A stretch of 64,000 nt of DNA from Leucobacter luti (lineage in GTDB: Bacteria; Actinomycetota; Actinomycetes; Actinomycetales; Microbacteriaceae): assembly GCF_019464495.1 (NCBI RefSeq), contig NZ_CP080492.1, forward strand, positions 3,162,001-3,226,000. Reading direction: 5' to 3'. A program made the position numbers and the translations under genes. Positions 8,972 to 18,029 of the stretch are shown here, one piece after another (positions within the stretch are counted from its first letter, which is position 1; each line of letters starts with the position of its first letter). The notes under the pieces were generated by a model. It was not told the origin of the DNA. It worked only from the letters and a program-made list of their open reading frames with translations, and did no database searches.

Positions 8972-10672
8972 ATGGGCGAGTCCGCCGCACAGTTCGAACT
9001 GATGGAAACGAGCATCGAGCGTGTGCTCGACGCGTTCCGCAGTGGCGCCATCACGAGCGTCTGGCTCACCGAGCGCTACCTCGCTCGCGCCGCAGCCTAC
9101 GACCAGGGCACCGACGGGCTCCACGCGATTATCGTGCCGAACCCCGGCGCGCTCGCCGCAGCAGCCGAGTCGGATCGGCGCTGGGCAGCTGGCGAAGCCC
9201 GCCCGCTCGAGGGGGTGCCGTTCACGGTCAAAGACTCGTACATGGTCAAGGGGCTCACCGTTGCATCGGGATCGCCGGCGTTCCAGACTCTCGTCGCGCA
9301 GTGGGATGCGTTCTCGGTGGAGCAACTGCTCGAGGCCGGTGCGGTGCTCGTGGGCAAGACGAATATGCCCCCGATGGCGGATGGGGGCATGCAGCGCGGC
9401 GTGTATGGTCGGGCTGAAAGTCCGTACAATCGTGACTACCTCGCCGCCGCGTATGCATCAGGCTCCTCGAACGGCTCCGGCGTTTCCACCGCCGCCAACT
9501 TTGCCGTGTTCGGCATGGGGGAGGAGACGGTGTCTTCTGGCCGGAGCCCCGCCTCGAACAACGGGCTCTGTGCCTATACGCCCAGCTGGGGTATTCTCTC
9601 GATCCGCGGGAACTGGCCGCTGTTCCCTGCCCGAGACGTCGTAGTGCCCCACACCCGCTCCATGCCGGATATGCTCCGCCTGCTCGACGTGCTCGTGCAA
9701 GACGACGCCAACACCCGCGGCGATTTCTGGCGCAACCAAGACACAGTTACGCTGCCCTTGCCGAGCGCACACCGGCCTGCCAGCTACCTTGATGTGCAGG
9801 ATGCTGACGCCCTGCGTGGCAAGCGCTTCGCAGTTCCCGCGATGTATCTCGGAGAGGATCCGAACTTCCCGATCGAGGTGCGGCAGACGGTCTTGGATCG
9901 CTTCGCGGAGGCGCGAACCAGGCTGCAGGCCCTCGGCGCCGAGGTTGTCGTGACCGGTTTCCCGCTCATTGAGCAGTACGAGGGCGACCGGCCGGGCCAG
10001 GAAAACGTTGGCGAACTTGGCGTGCTCCCCGAAGGGTGGATGGACACTGAATTCACTGACTTCCTCGCGTTCGGCTGGGATGACTTCCTGCGAGCCAACG
10101 CGGATCCTGCGATCCCGAATCTCGGCGGAGTTGATCCCGATCAGATTTTCCCGCAGCCCCCTGGCACGTTGCCCGACCGCTACGAGGAGGTTGAGGACTA
10201 CCCGAATCGCTATCGTGCAACAGTCGCCCTCGCGCAAACCCCCGGAGGAGTTCCAGATCCGCGCCAGCGCGCTGACTTCGCTGACGGATTGCGCGCGCTC
10301 GTGCGGCTGCGCGAGGATCTTTTCGAGCAGTGGTTGCGTGAGGAAGGCTTCGATGGCGTTGTATTCCCCGCGAACGCTGATGTGGCGCGCGAGGATGCTG
10401 AACGCGACCAGGCAGCTGCCGACCACGCGTGGTCGAACGGGGTGTTCTTCTCCAATGGGAACTACGCGCTCCGCCACCTGGGGATCCCGACGGTCACGGT
10501 TCCGATGGGACTGATGGCGGACATCGGCATGCCGATCGGGCTGACGTTTGCGGGAGCCGCGTACTCAGATCCGGAGCTGCTGGGGTACGCCGCGGCATTT
10601 GAAGCTGCCGGGTCGCTGCGCGTGGCGCCTCCGACCACGCCCGCGCTGCCGGAGGATCACCCCGCTGGGTAG
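8972..10672 (+). CDS. Amidase (amidase-signature family)
   Basis: A 566-residue amidase-signature hydrolase with the Ser-cisSer-Lys triad in place: the lysine in FTVKDSYMVKG, the Gly/Ser-rich signature YASGSSNGSGVSTAANFAVF, and the nucleophile in TVSSGRSPASNNG. It should hydrolyse a carboxamide to acid plus ammonia. The start at 8972 has GAGGAAG seven bases upstream; the reading frame is open further upstream but without family similarity. An insertion of about 100 residues in the second half makes it longer than the usual 450-500. Divergent TetR suggests substrate induction. The stop codon is inside a 17-base tandem repeat. Confidence 0.87.
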   Translation: MGESAAQFELMETSIERVLDAFRSGAITSVWLTERYLARAAAYDQGTDGLHAIIVPNPGALAAAAESDRRWAAGEARPLEGVPFTVKDSYMVKGLTVASGSPAFQTLVAQWDAFSVEQLLEAGAVLVGKTNMPPMADGGMQRGVYGRAESPYNRDYLAAAYASGSSNGSGVSTAANFAVFGMGEETVSSGRSPASNNGLCAYTPSWGILSIRGNWPLFPARDVVVPHTRSMPDMLRLLDVLVQDDANTRGDFWRNQDTVTLPLPSAHRPASYLDVQDADALRGKRFAVPAMYLGEDPNFPIEVRQTVLDRFAEARTRLQALGAEVVVTGFPLIEQYEGDRPGQENVGELGVLPEGWMDTEFTDFLAFGWDDFLRANADPAIPNLGGVDPDQIFPQPPGTLPDRYEEVEDYPNRYRATVALAQTPGGVPDPRQRADFADGLRALVRLREDLFEQWLREEGFDGVVFPANADVAREDAERDQAAADHAWSNGVFFSNGNYALRHLGIPTVTVPMGLMADIGMPIGLTFAGAAYSDPELLGYAAAFEAAGSLRVAPPTTPALPEDHPAG

Positions 10673-10734
10673 TCGGCTGCGCCGGGTAGTCGGCTGCGCG
10701 GGGTAGTCGGCTGCGCGGGGTAGCCGGCTGCGCC
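10667..10734 (+). repeat. 17-base tandem repeat on the amidase stop codon, four copies
   Basis: Units beginning GGGTAGTCGGCTGCGC start at 10667, 10684, 10701 and 10718. Each carries TAG (10670, 10687, 10704; the last is TAG with a changed following base). The first is the amidase stop, and the 17-base period puts the stops in all three frames. Confidence 0.9.
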
Positions 10735-10858
10735 GCCGCGGGGTGCACACCCTGCCTCACACACCAGTACATCCGATCTTGTTTAGGTGACCCTTAGCTA
10801 GATAGGATGAACTGTTTTTGCCGCAGTGGGTGCGGCGACGTGAGGAGCGGGAGCGCAG

Positions 10859-12829
10859 ATGAATCCGACCACTTGGGGTGCCTCCCGCACGAAATACGGG
10901 GTCGCGCGGCGGCGAGCGATCACCCTGGGGTGCGCGCTCGCCGTGCTGCTCGGCGCGATCGTTGCGGTTCCTGCTCCGGCTATGGCCGCGGCCCAGCAGC
11001 GCGTGACCGTTGAGGCGACCGTTGGCACAGACCGGCAGGTGACTGTCACCCTCGCGTGTGCGGCGGCGAAGACCTGCTCCGGGAAACTCGCGCTGAAGTT
11101 GAGCACTGGTGGCACCGCAACCCTCGCCTACTCCGTAAAAGCACGGGGGTCGCAGACCCTGAACTGGAAGATCTCGACCGCTCACTATCGCGCCTTCACG
11201 AAACGGGGCACGGCCACCCTTTCGATCGCAGGCACCGCGACGAAGCCGAACACCGCAAAGTTCACCCACCGCGCAACAGTGAAGCCGGCTCAGCCGCAGT
11301 TCGCCCTCGCGCGGACGAACTACACGATCGAGGCGAATCGCTCCCTCCCGTTGCAGCTGACGTGCGCCGCAGCCGCGGGCTGCGCTGGGACCGTTCAGCT
11401 GAAACTCGGCAGCTCGGTGCTCACCCAAGCGAACGCACGGGGCAAGAAGGGCACTCATACCGTGCAGCTCACGCTCAGCACCGCACAGGTAGCCGCCCTG
11501 AAGACGACCGCGACGAAGTACACCGCCGTCGTCACCGAGACGAAGCCGGACGCGGTGCAGCACGCCACAACGCTGCAGCTGAAGAAAGCGGCGCCGAAAC
11601 CGGATCCCGAACCCGAGCCACCCGTACGCGGGGCCTCGAAAGCCTATGCGGAGCGCAATTGGACGCCGACCGCCTATGACAGCTGCCCCGCTGCCCTCCA
11701 CGCGAGCTTCCAGACGATCGGGCCGGACGGCAAGATCTACCCCACCTGGCACCCTGCACAGGTCACGAACCCGGCGACCGGTGAGCTCTGCACCTTCGGT
11801 CACGAACACGGAGCCGATCCACGCAGCTCCCAGCTCTTCGATTGGGTCGCCGCGTTCTACGCTCCTGATGATCTCGTCGCAGGAGAGCCTGTCGGCCTGC
11901 CGTTCGGCTACACCAGCGAGGAACTCGAAAACTACGGGCACGAGCACGGCGGCATGGCTATGCGCCACGAAGACAACGGCGGTCACAAAGTGTTCGTCGC
12001 CAACGACGTGAAAATGCTCGACGCACACCGGAGTTGGCTCCGCCTCAGCGACGGAAGCCAACTGGTATGCAGTTTTTTGATCAAGCAGCACCAGGGGAGT
12101 TGGTCGCCCGACGCCACGTCGAACAACGCGCACGAGAGCCTCTACGCGGCACGCTGCAACGACGGCACGGAGATCATCACCTCAATTCTCACCCGCTTCG
12201 GCAACGCGAATGAGATGTTTGGCACCTGCGCGCCAGACACGGCGATCCCGACCGTTGGCAGTGTCCTGCCAGCGGGCGATGGCGGTCGCAGGATCATCCC
12301 AACCACCGACTGCGTGCGCGCGAACCCCACCGATTGGACTCTCTACGAGCTGTGGGAGAGCGACAGCAAAATCACTGCGCCCGACGGCACGGTCCTCGCT
12401 GCCTTCGACCCGTGGTTCGGGATCAGAAACCCGAGCAGAATGTACGATGCCTCGGCCAGCACCGCAACCACGAATGGGATCAGCCGCCCGCTCGATCTTG
12501 CCTGGTACGCAGAGAATCCGGCCGCTGACTACCTCTGGGCCGGGCTGAACCACGTCGAACGATTCGACTACACCGACCCACGCTCGCCGTTCACCGGCGC
12601 TCAACGCGACTTCTATCTGGGGGAGCTCCAGCTCGCCCCGACGCCGGACCCCACGGGGATTGTGTACAGCGACCCCTACGGCGGAGCCGCGAAAACCAAG
12701 CGTACGGTCGGTGCGATTCAACAGCTCATTCGTCCGGGAAGCGTGCTCGGCACCGTGCAGCTCAGCCGCCAGAAGTTTGATGCGAAAGCGGACTACGGCA
12801 GTAACAACGGCGTCCACGCGCCGAACTGA
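10859..12829 (+). CDS. Large secreted protein with paired HEHG motifs, function unknown
   Basis: A 656-residue exported protein. A signal peptide spans about residues 18-44 (RRRAITLGCALAVLLGAIVA, cleavage near AMA-AA). Two beta-rich repeats of about 90 residues follow (45-135 and 145-235), each with a CAAA-C cysteine pair (LACAAAKTCSG; LTCAAAAGCAG). A Pro/Asp/Glu linker near 250 leads to a C-terminal domain of about 390 residues with CTFGHEHGADP and NYGHEHGGMAMRHE, histidine clusters suited to metal binding. No family I can name. It is followed 90 bases later by another secreted protein, so a cell-surface or wall role is likely. The C-terminal domain looks enzymatic, but no activity can be assigned. 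Confidence 0.75.
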   Translation: MNPTTWGASRTKYGVARRRAITLGCALAVLLGAIVAVPAPAMAAAQQRVTVEATVGTDRQVTVTLACAAAKTCSGKLALKLSTGGTATLAYSVKARGSQTLNWKISTAHYRAFTKRGTATLSIAGTATKPNTAKFTHRATVKPAQPQFALARTNYTIEANRSLPLQLTCAAAAGCAGTVQLKLGSSVLTQANARGKKGTHTVQLTLSTAQVAALKTTATKYTAVVTETKPDAVQHATTLQLKKAAPKPDPEPEPPVRGASKAYAERNWTPTAYDSCPAALHASFQTIGPDGKIYPTWHPAQVTNPATGELCTFGHEHGADPRSSQLFDWVAAFYAPDDLVAGEPVGLPFGYTSEELENYGHEHGGMAMRHEDNGGHKVFVANDVKMLDAHRSWLRLSDGSQLVCSFLIKQHQGSWSPDATSNNAHESLYAARCNDGTEIITSILTRFGNANEMFGTCAPDTAIPTVGSVLPAGDGGRRIIPTTDCVRANPTDWTLYELWESDSKITAPDGTVLAAFDPWFGIRNPSRMYDASASTATTNGISRPLDLAWYAENPAADYLWAGLNHVERFDYTDPRSPFTGAQRDFYLGELQLAPTPDPTGIVYSDPYGGAAKTKRTVGAIQQLIRPGSVLGTVQLSRQKFDAKADYGSNNGVHAPN

Positions 12830-12919
12830 ACCGAGTGAGCGGCCTGCGAACCTTGGCGCAGCAGCGGCTCAGCGGGGACATCCCCGAGTATTTCCATCCC
12901 TTCAGAGAACAGGACCACC

Positions 12920-15742
12920 GTGAACTTTTCCTTCCGACCCGCGCGAGCGGCGGTGAGCGTCGTCGCCGCTGCTGCGCTCGTGACGAGCGCGCTTATCGCC
13001 ACTCCAGCATTCGCCATCGCGGCCCCGCCGAGCCCAGCTGGGCCCTCCGTTTCAGGTGCTCCGGCAGTCTCTGAGATTCGCTGGACCGGCGAGGCCGGAG
13101 GTGACCTCGGATTTGCGGCCAGTCGCAGTTCCTGCGACGTGAACGGCGATGGTTTCCTAGACACCATCGTTGGCGATTGGTGGTGGAAACGTGGCAACAC
13201 GGCAAACGCTGGCGCAGCTTACGTGTTGCTGGGTGGCGCTGAGCCAGTCGGTGGTCCGATCGGGCGCGGCACCGCGGTCGGCGCGGTGCGGATCGACGGC
13301 CCGAACAGCGCGAATGCGTTCGCCGGGCTCAGCGTGTCGTGCCTGGGCGATGTCAACGGGGATGGCCTCGACGACGTGATTCTGGGTTCAAACCGGACGC
13401 AGCGCACGTGGGTAGTGCTGGGCGCGAAAGACTTCGAACCTGTCGACGTTGACACGATCGGTGGGCGCGGGTTTGAAGTGACGAATTCTGCTGCAGTGGC
13501 TGAGAACGCTGCCCCTGGTGGGAGTGCAAACTTCGGGTACGCGGTGAGTGGGCTGGGCGATGTCAACGGAGACGGGCTCGCAGACTTCGCGATCACCGAT
13601 AACCTGTACGACCGGCCAGCGAACCCTGAGACCGGCGCTGCCGCCGCGTCGAACATCGGACGGGTCTGGGTCATCGCAGGGTCCGGAGACGTGACCACGA
13701 TCGACGTCGCGGCCGATGCACATGCCTCCCGGGTGCTCTTCACGATCGACGGCAGCGGTGGCCAGATCATCTCGGCGGAGGACGCAGGAGACGTAAACGG
13801 AGATGGGCTCGCCGATATTGTGCTCGGGAGCTACGGGGCCACACCGTGGGGCCCGTCCGCTCCAGTTGCCGGTGCCGCATATGCCGTGTTCGGGGCCACG
13901 ACACGCCAGAGTGTCGACGTTGCACACCTGGGGACACAGGGCTTCGCCGTCTACGGTCCACAGCGTGGCCGAGACCGAATCGGGACCTCCATTGCTGCGA
14001 TTGGCGATATCAACGGGGACGGAAAAGCTGACTTCGTGGTCGGCGGCGACGGCGTGCCCAACGCAGCGACCGGGCCGCGCGCAGGCGGCGCAGCCGTCGT
14101 CCTCGGATCCGAATCAACTCAGACCGTGTTCACCACGCCCGGTGCGTCCGAGAACGCTGTCTACCACTGCGCAGAGGAGACCACGAATGCATCGGGCGCG
14201 TGCGCTGGGGCAACCGTGCCGCGTGGGTACTGGATCGACGGTGCAGTCGACAACGACAAGTTCGGCTGGTCAGCCGCAGGAGTCGAAGATCTCAATGGCG
14301 ACGGCGTTCCCGAGATCGTGCTCGGTGCCTGGGGGCAGGACTCCGGTGGGACGAACGCCGGCGCACTGTACGTCGTGTACGGCACGCCGGGATTCTCCGG
14401 CACCATCGCCACCGCCGCACTCGATTCCGCGGCTGGCTTCCGGATCGACGGGGCAGCTGCGGGCGCGCAGCTGGGCCGCTCAGTTGGCGGAATAGGTGAC
14501 TTTGACGGGAATGGCGTTCCGGATCTCGTCGGCGGGGCAAATGGCACGGACTACGCGTCGGTGTACCTGCTCGGTGCCACCGCTACTGAGGCCACGCTTG
14601 AAACGGCGGGTCTCACCGTTGCCACTGGAGGAACGCTGACCGCGCGGATCGCTGGAGCTCGAGCGGGGGCGGGGGTGCCGAGCGGCACCGTGTCGTTCGC
14701 GCAGGCAGGCGTCCTCGTGCCAGGGTGCGAAGCGATCCCCGTCGCCGAGGGGGTCGCACACTGTAACGTGACGAGCCTCCCTCGCGGAGGAGCGCAGACG
14801 TTCAGCGCGGCATTTGAAGACTCGAGCATGCGGTTCTCTGCGTCGACAGCTGAGCTCACGAGTGACGTGGAAAAGCTCGTGTCGTCGACGGTGCTCAGCG
14901 GGGACGCGGTCGCGACCGCACAGGATGAACTGGAATTCATCGCGACGGTGCCGTCTGACGCTACAGGCGAAGTCGTGTTCACCGCCGGCTCCACCGCGCT
15001 GGGAACCGCGCCGATCCAGAACGGCACCGCGACTCTCGCGTACAGCTCGCCGGTTGCCACGACGTTCCAGCTCAGCGTGCGATACGCCGGTGATGCTCGC
15101 TACGGTGAATCCTCGTCGAAACCACGCCGGATCACGATCGGGCTCGTGCCCGTCACGCTCTCTGCCGTGACCGTTGACGCCACGAAAGCCGTCTACGGGG
15201 TGCGCCCGAGTGCCGCGGTGCGCGTGTCAGGCGCGGCGAGCGGGACGGTGCTCTTTACCGCAGGCTCACGCGAACTCGGCACCGCCACAGTGAACAGTGC
15301 CGGACGGGCAACCCTGCGACTGCCGACGCTCCCGGTCGGGAGCTACCGAGTCGCCGCAGAGTACATCGGGGATGACACCTTCGCTGACACTGCGAAGCGG
15401 TACTCGACGGGAACGCTCCAGATCTCGAAGGCGTCAGTGCGCTCCGCGAAGGTGACCACGAAGGCTGCGAAGTACGGCACCCGTCCGACCGTGACGGTCA
15501 CCCTCGGCAAGCTCAACAGCGGGGCCTATCCCACCGGCCGCGTCGTTATCAGTTTCGGGGCCGCGAAAAAGACGGTGACGCTCACTGCCGCGAACAAGGG
15601 CGTCATTCGCGTGCAGGCTCCGAAAGCACTGAAAGCAACCGTGAAGGTCACCGCACAGTTTCAAGGCAGCAAGAACATCACGGCAACATCTGCGAGCGCC
15701 ACTCAGCAGGTGGCCGCGAAACCCCTGAAGCGGAAGCCGTAG
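12920..15742 (+). CDS. Secreted FG-GAP beta-propeller with C-terminal Ig-like domains
   Basis: A 940-residue exported protein starting at GTG with AGGA six bases before it. Signal peptide about 1-32. Seven calcium-loop motifs of the FG-GAP/integrin-alpha type are visible in order (DVNGDGFLD, DVNGDGLDD, DVNGDGLAD, DVNGDGLAD, DINGDGKAD, DLNGDGVPE, DFDGNGVPD), enough for one seven-bladed propeller over about residues 60-555. Four Ig-like domains of about 90 residues follow, separated by VSSTVLSGDA, LSAVTVDATKAVYG and SVRSAKVTTKAAKYG. No LPXTG or membrane anchor, and the end is basic (KPLKRKP), which could hold it to the wall electrostatically. Adhesion or wall-associated binding is likely; an enzyme is unlikely. 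Confidence 0.85.
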   Translation: MNFSFRPARAAVSVVAAAALVTSALIATPAFAIAAPPSPAGPSVSGAPAVSEIRWTGEAGGDLGFAASRSSCDVNGDGFLDTIVGDWWWKRGNTANAGAAYVLLGGAEPVGGPIGRGTAVGAVRIDGPNSANAFAGLSVSCLGDVNGDGLDDVILGSNRTQRTWVVLGAKDFEPVDVDTIGGRGFEVTNSAAVAENAAPGGSANFGYAVSGLGDVNGDGLADFAITDNLYDRPANPETGAAAASNIGRVWVIAGSGDVTTIDVAADAHASRVLFTIDGSGGQIISAEDAGDVNGDGLADIVLGSYGATPWGPSAPVAGAAYAVFGATTRQSVDVAHLGTQGFAVYGPQRGRDRIGTSIAAIGDINGDGKADFVVGGDGVPNAATGPRAGGAAVVLGSESTQTVFTTPGASENAVYHCAEETTNASGACAGATVPRGYWIDGAVDNDKFGWSAAGVEDLNGDGVPEIVLGAWGQDSGGTNAGALYVVYGTPGFSGTIATAALDSAAGFRIDGAAAGAQLGRSVGGIGDFDGNGVPDLVGGANGTDYASVYLLGATATEATLETAGLTVATGGTLTARIAGARAGAGVPSGTVSFAQAGVLVPGCEAIPVAEGVAHCNVTSLPRGGAQTFSAAFEDSSMRFSASTAELTSDVEKLVSSTVLSGDAVATAQDELEFIATVPSDATGEVVFTAGSTALGTAPIQNGTATLAYSSPVATTFQLSVRYAGDARYGESSSKPRRITIGLVPVTLSAVTVDATKAVYGVRPSAAVRVSGAASGTVLFTAGSRELGTATVNSAGRATLRLPTLPVGSYRVAAEYIGDDTFADTAKRYSTGTLQISKASVRSAKVTTKAAKYGTRPTVTVTLGKLNSGAYPTGRVVISFGAAKKTVTLTAANKGVIRVQAPKALKATVKVTAQFQGSKNITATSASATQQVAAKPLKRKP

Positions 15743-15777
15743 CGCGGAACCGGATCTCCGCCCCCGTGACTCCTCGG

Positions 15778-16305
15778 CTATTCGCCGTCGAGGGGGAGGG
15801 GATCCGGTTCGAAGCGGTCAACGCTGAGTGCCAGGCGTCTCAGCAACACTGAGAGCCGTTCACGCTCTGAGCGGGGGATCCCTCCCAGGAGACGTTCCTC
15901 AGAATCGCTGAGGCGAGTCATTGCTGCGTCGACGAGCGTGAGACCCAGTGGGGTCATCTCCACGAGCACGCCACGCCCATCGTTGGGATCGGTGAGCCGA
16001 CGCACAAGCCCGCGATCAACCATCCGGTCGATTCGGTTCGTCATCGTTCCACTGGAGACCATCGTCTGTTGCACGAGCACCTTGGGGCTCTGCAAAAATG
16101 GCTCACCGCCGCGGCGCAAGACCGCGAGCACGTCAAATTCCCACGAAGCAAGACCCGAACGGTCGAACGCATGCGAACGCGCCCGGTCCAGGTGTTTCGT
16201 GATGCGCCACAGTCGAGAAAAGATCGCGAGTGGCGCGAGATCCAGGTCGGGCCTCGCGCTGGTCCAGTCCGCGATGATCCGATCGACCTCGTCCTCGTTC
16301 TTCAT
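15778..16305 (-). CDS. MarR-family transcriptional regulator
   Basis: A 175-residue MarR protein: winged helix with WEFDVLAVLRRGGEPFLQSP, the recognition region TMVSSGTMTNRIDRMVDRG and wing RLTDPNDGRGVLVEMT. The start at 16305 (MKNEDEVDRI) excludes an upstream extension that would run through the tRNA. It converges on the FG-GAP gene and is divergent from tRNA-Gln and glmU, a neighbourhood seen in related actinomycetes. Target unknown; a perfect palindrome AGTCTGGCAGACT at 16371-16383 could be its operator. Confidence 0.88.
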   Translation of the reverse strand: MKNEDEVDRIIADWTSARPDLDLAPLAIFSRLWRITKHLDRARSHAFDRSGLASWEFDVLAVLRRGGEPFLQSPKVLVQQTMVSSGTMTNRIDRMVDRGLVRRLTDPNDGRGVLVEMTPLGLTLVDAAMTRLSDSEERLLGGIPRSERERLSVLLRRLALSVDRFEPDPLPLDGE

Positions 16306-16370
16306 TTCACTATTATCCAACCTGCCCCGATATCGAGCGAACTCCCGCGCGGGTACACGAGAGCTCCCGG

Positions 16371-16383
16371 AGTCTGGCAGACT
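16371..16383. promoter_or_regulatory. 13-base palindrome between marR-type gene and tRNA-Gln
   Basis: AGTCTG-G-CAGACT is a perfect palindrome about 65 bases upstream of the MarR start and 24 bases before the tRNA. MarR operators are often of this size. It could instead be part of the tRNA promoter. Confidence 0.35.
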
Positions 16384-16406
16384 GTATCCGTGCTGTTTCG
16401 GCACGG

Positions 16407-16478
16407 TCCGCCTTGGTGTAATGGCAGCACGACAGCCTTTGGAGCTGTTAGGTCTAGGTTCGAATCCTGGAGGCGGAA
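16407..16478 (+). tRNA. tRNA-Gln (anticodon TTG)
   Basis: Acceptor TCCGCCT pairs with AGGCGGA; the anticodon stem ACAGC/GCTGT encloses loop CTTTGGA with anticodon TTG; the T arm carries GGTTCGAATCC. Discriminator is A and CCA is not encoded. It reads CAA, and CAG by wobble. It lies 75 bases upstream of glmU. Confidence 0.97.
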
Positions 16479-16553
16479 CGACGCGCGTGTGTGGGAGAGG
16501 CCTCTCACGCGGCGCTGATGGGGGCATCTCGCGTCCGGAGAAAGGATAAGCAC

Positions 16554-17990
16554 ATGGCAGAACGTTCGCTTGCGGTCGTGATCCTCGCTGCAGGGCAGGG
16601 CACTCGCATGAAGTCCGCGCTCCCCAAGGTGCTGCACCGGATCGGTGGTCGCTCACTCATCGCCCACGTGCTCGACACGGCTGCTGGGCTCGCGCCTTCG
16701 CAAGTTATTGCCGTGGTGCGACACGACCGAGACCGCGTCGCCGCGGCAGTGCTTGAGCACGCGCCCGAGACCGTGATCGTGGATCAGGACGCCACGCCGG
16801 GGACGGGCCGCGCGGTGGAACAGGCGTTGCAGGCGTTGCCTGATGAGTTTGACGGCACCGTCGTGGTGCTCTCCGGAGACGTACCCCTCGTTGACACCGT
16901 CACGCTCGATCGGCTCGTGCGAGGCCACCTTGAGGGCGGGCGCGCAATGACCTTGCTCTCGGCCATTTTCGACAACCCGACTGGCCTCGGTCGCATCCTG
17001 CGCTCAGCTGACGGCGCCGTCACCGGGATCGTCGAGGAGAAAGATGCGAGCGACGCGCAACGCCGTATCACCGAGATCAACGGCGGCATCTATGTCTTCG
17101 CTCGCCACGCAGTGCAAGACGCGCTCGCGCAGATTGACACGAACAATGCGCAGGGTGAGAAGTATCTGACTGATGCCGCGGCCCGGATTTTGACCGGTGG
17201 CGGAGCCGTCGAAGCCGTTGCTACCGACGACCCGTGGCTGATTGCTGGGGTCAACGATCGCGCGCAACTGGCCGAGGCTGGCCGGGAGCTCAACTCCCGC
17301 ATCGTGCGGGCGCATCAGCGTGCGGGGGTCACGATTCAGGATCCCACCACCACGTGGATTGACGCTGATGTGTCGATCGAGGCCGACGTAGAGATCCTGC
17401 CCGGTACGTTCCTGCACGGGGCGACCTCGATCGCGGCGGACGCGGTTGTTGGCCCTGATACCACGCTCGTCGACTGCGAAGTGGGTGCTGGGGTGCGGAT
17501 CCGGCGCAGCGAAGCAACCCTTGCGGTCTTTGCAGCTGGCGCTGAGGTCGGCCCCTTCGCCTTCATCCGCCCCGGCACCGAACTCGGGGAGCACGGCAAG
17601 ATTGGCGCCTTTGTCGAGACGAAGAACGCGAAAATCGGCGATGGCAGCAAAGTGCCGCACCTGAGCTACGTGGGCGATGCCCACATTGGCACCGGCACAA
17701 ACATCGGTGCTGGCACGATCTTCGCGAACTATGACGGGGTGCAGAAGCACCAGTCAACGGTCGGAGACGGCGTTCGGGTTGGTTCAAAGAATGTACTCAT
17801 CGCGCCGGTTACCATTGAAGATGGAACGTACACGGCAGCGGGTACGGTCGTCCGGAAAAACGTCCCTTCCGGGGCATTGGCGCTGAACGTAGCGCCGCAG
17901 CGCAACATTGAAGGATGGGTGGCCGAGAACCGTCCTGGTACGAGCACCGCGGAAGCGGCAGCGCGCGCCACGGGTGACTCGGCCCAGTGA
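16554..17990 (+). CDS. glmU: Bifunctional GlmU (GlcNAc-1-P uridyltransferase / GlcN-1-P acetyltransferase)
   Basis: A 478-residue GlmU that makes UDP-N-acetylglucosamine for peptidoglycan in the cytoplasm. The N-terminal pyrophosphorylase opens with LAAGQGTRMKSALPKVLH; the C-terminal left-handed beta-helix carries hexapeptide repeats and the acetyltransferase residues around FVETKNAKIGDGSKVPHLSY and GAGTIFANYDG. Full family length. The ATG at 16554 has AAAGGA at good spacing; upstream in-frame codons lie in the tRNA 3' region. It is followed 39 bases later by prs, the usual glmU-prs pair. Confidence 0.97.
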   Translation: MAERSLAVVILAAGQGTRMKSALPKVLHRIGGRSLIAHVLDTAAGLAPSQVIAVVRHDRDRVAAAVLEHAPETVIVDQDATPGTGRAVEQALQALPDEFDGTVVVLSGDVPLVDTVTLDRLVRGHLEGGRAMTLLSAIFDNPTGLGRILRSADGAVTGIVEEKDASDAQRRITEINGGIYVFARHAVQDALAQIDTNNAQGEKYLTDAAARILTGGGAVEAVATDDPWLIAGVNDRAQLAEAGRELNSRIVRAHQRAGVTIQDPTTTWIDADVSIEADVEILPGTFLHGATSIAADAVVGPDTTLVDCEVGAGVRIRRSEATLAVFAAGAEVGPFAFIRPGTELGEHGKIGAFVETKNAKIGDGSKVPHLSYVGDAHIGTGTNIGAGTIFANYDGVQKHQSTVGDGVRVGSKNVLIAPVTIEDGTYTAAGTVVRKNVPSGALALNVAPQRNIEGWVAENRPGTSTAEAAARATGDSAQ

Positions 17991-18029
17991 GCAAGCGGGA
18001 ATTCAACAAGTGAGGACGTATCAGCACCG

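Noticed and set aside
10667..10734. Attachment or integration site at the amidase end
   Set aside because: No integrase, tRNA or matching distant copy; it is a local tandem duplication.
16388..16406. Hairpin CCGTGC/GCACGG just before tRNA-Gln as a riboswitch or T-box
   Set aside because: Only a 6-base stem directly at the tRNA 5' leader; no conserved T-box elements.
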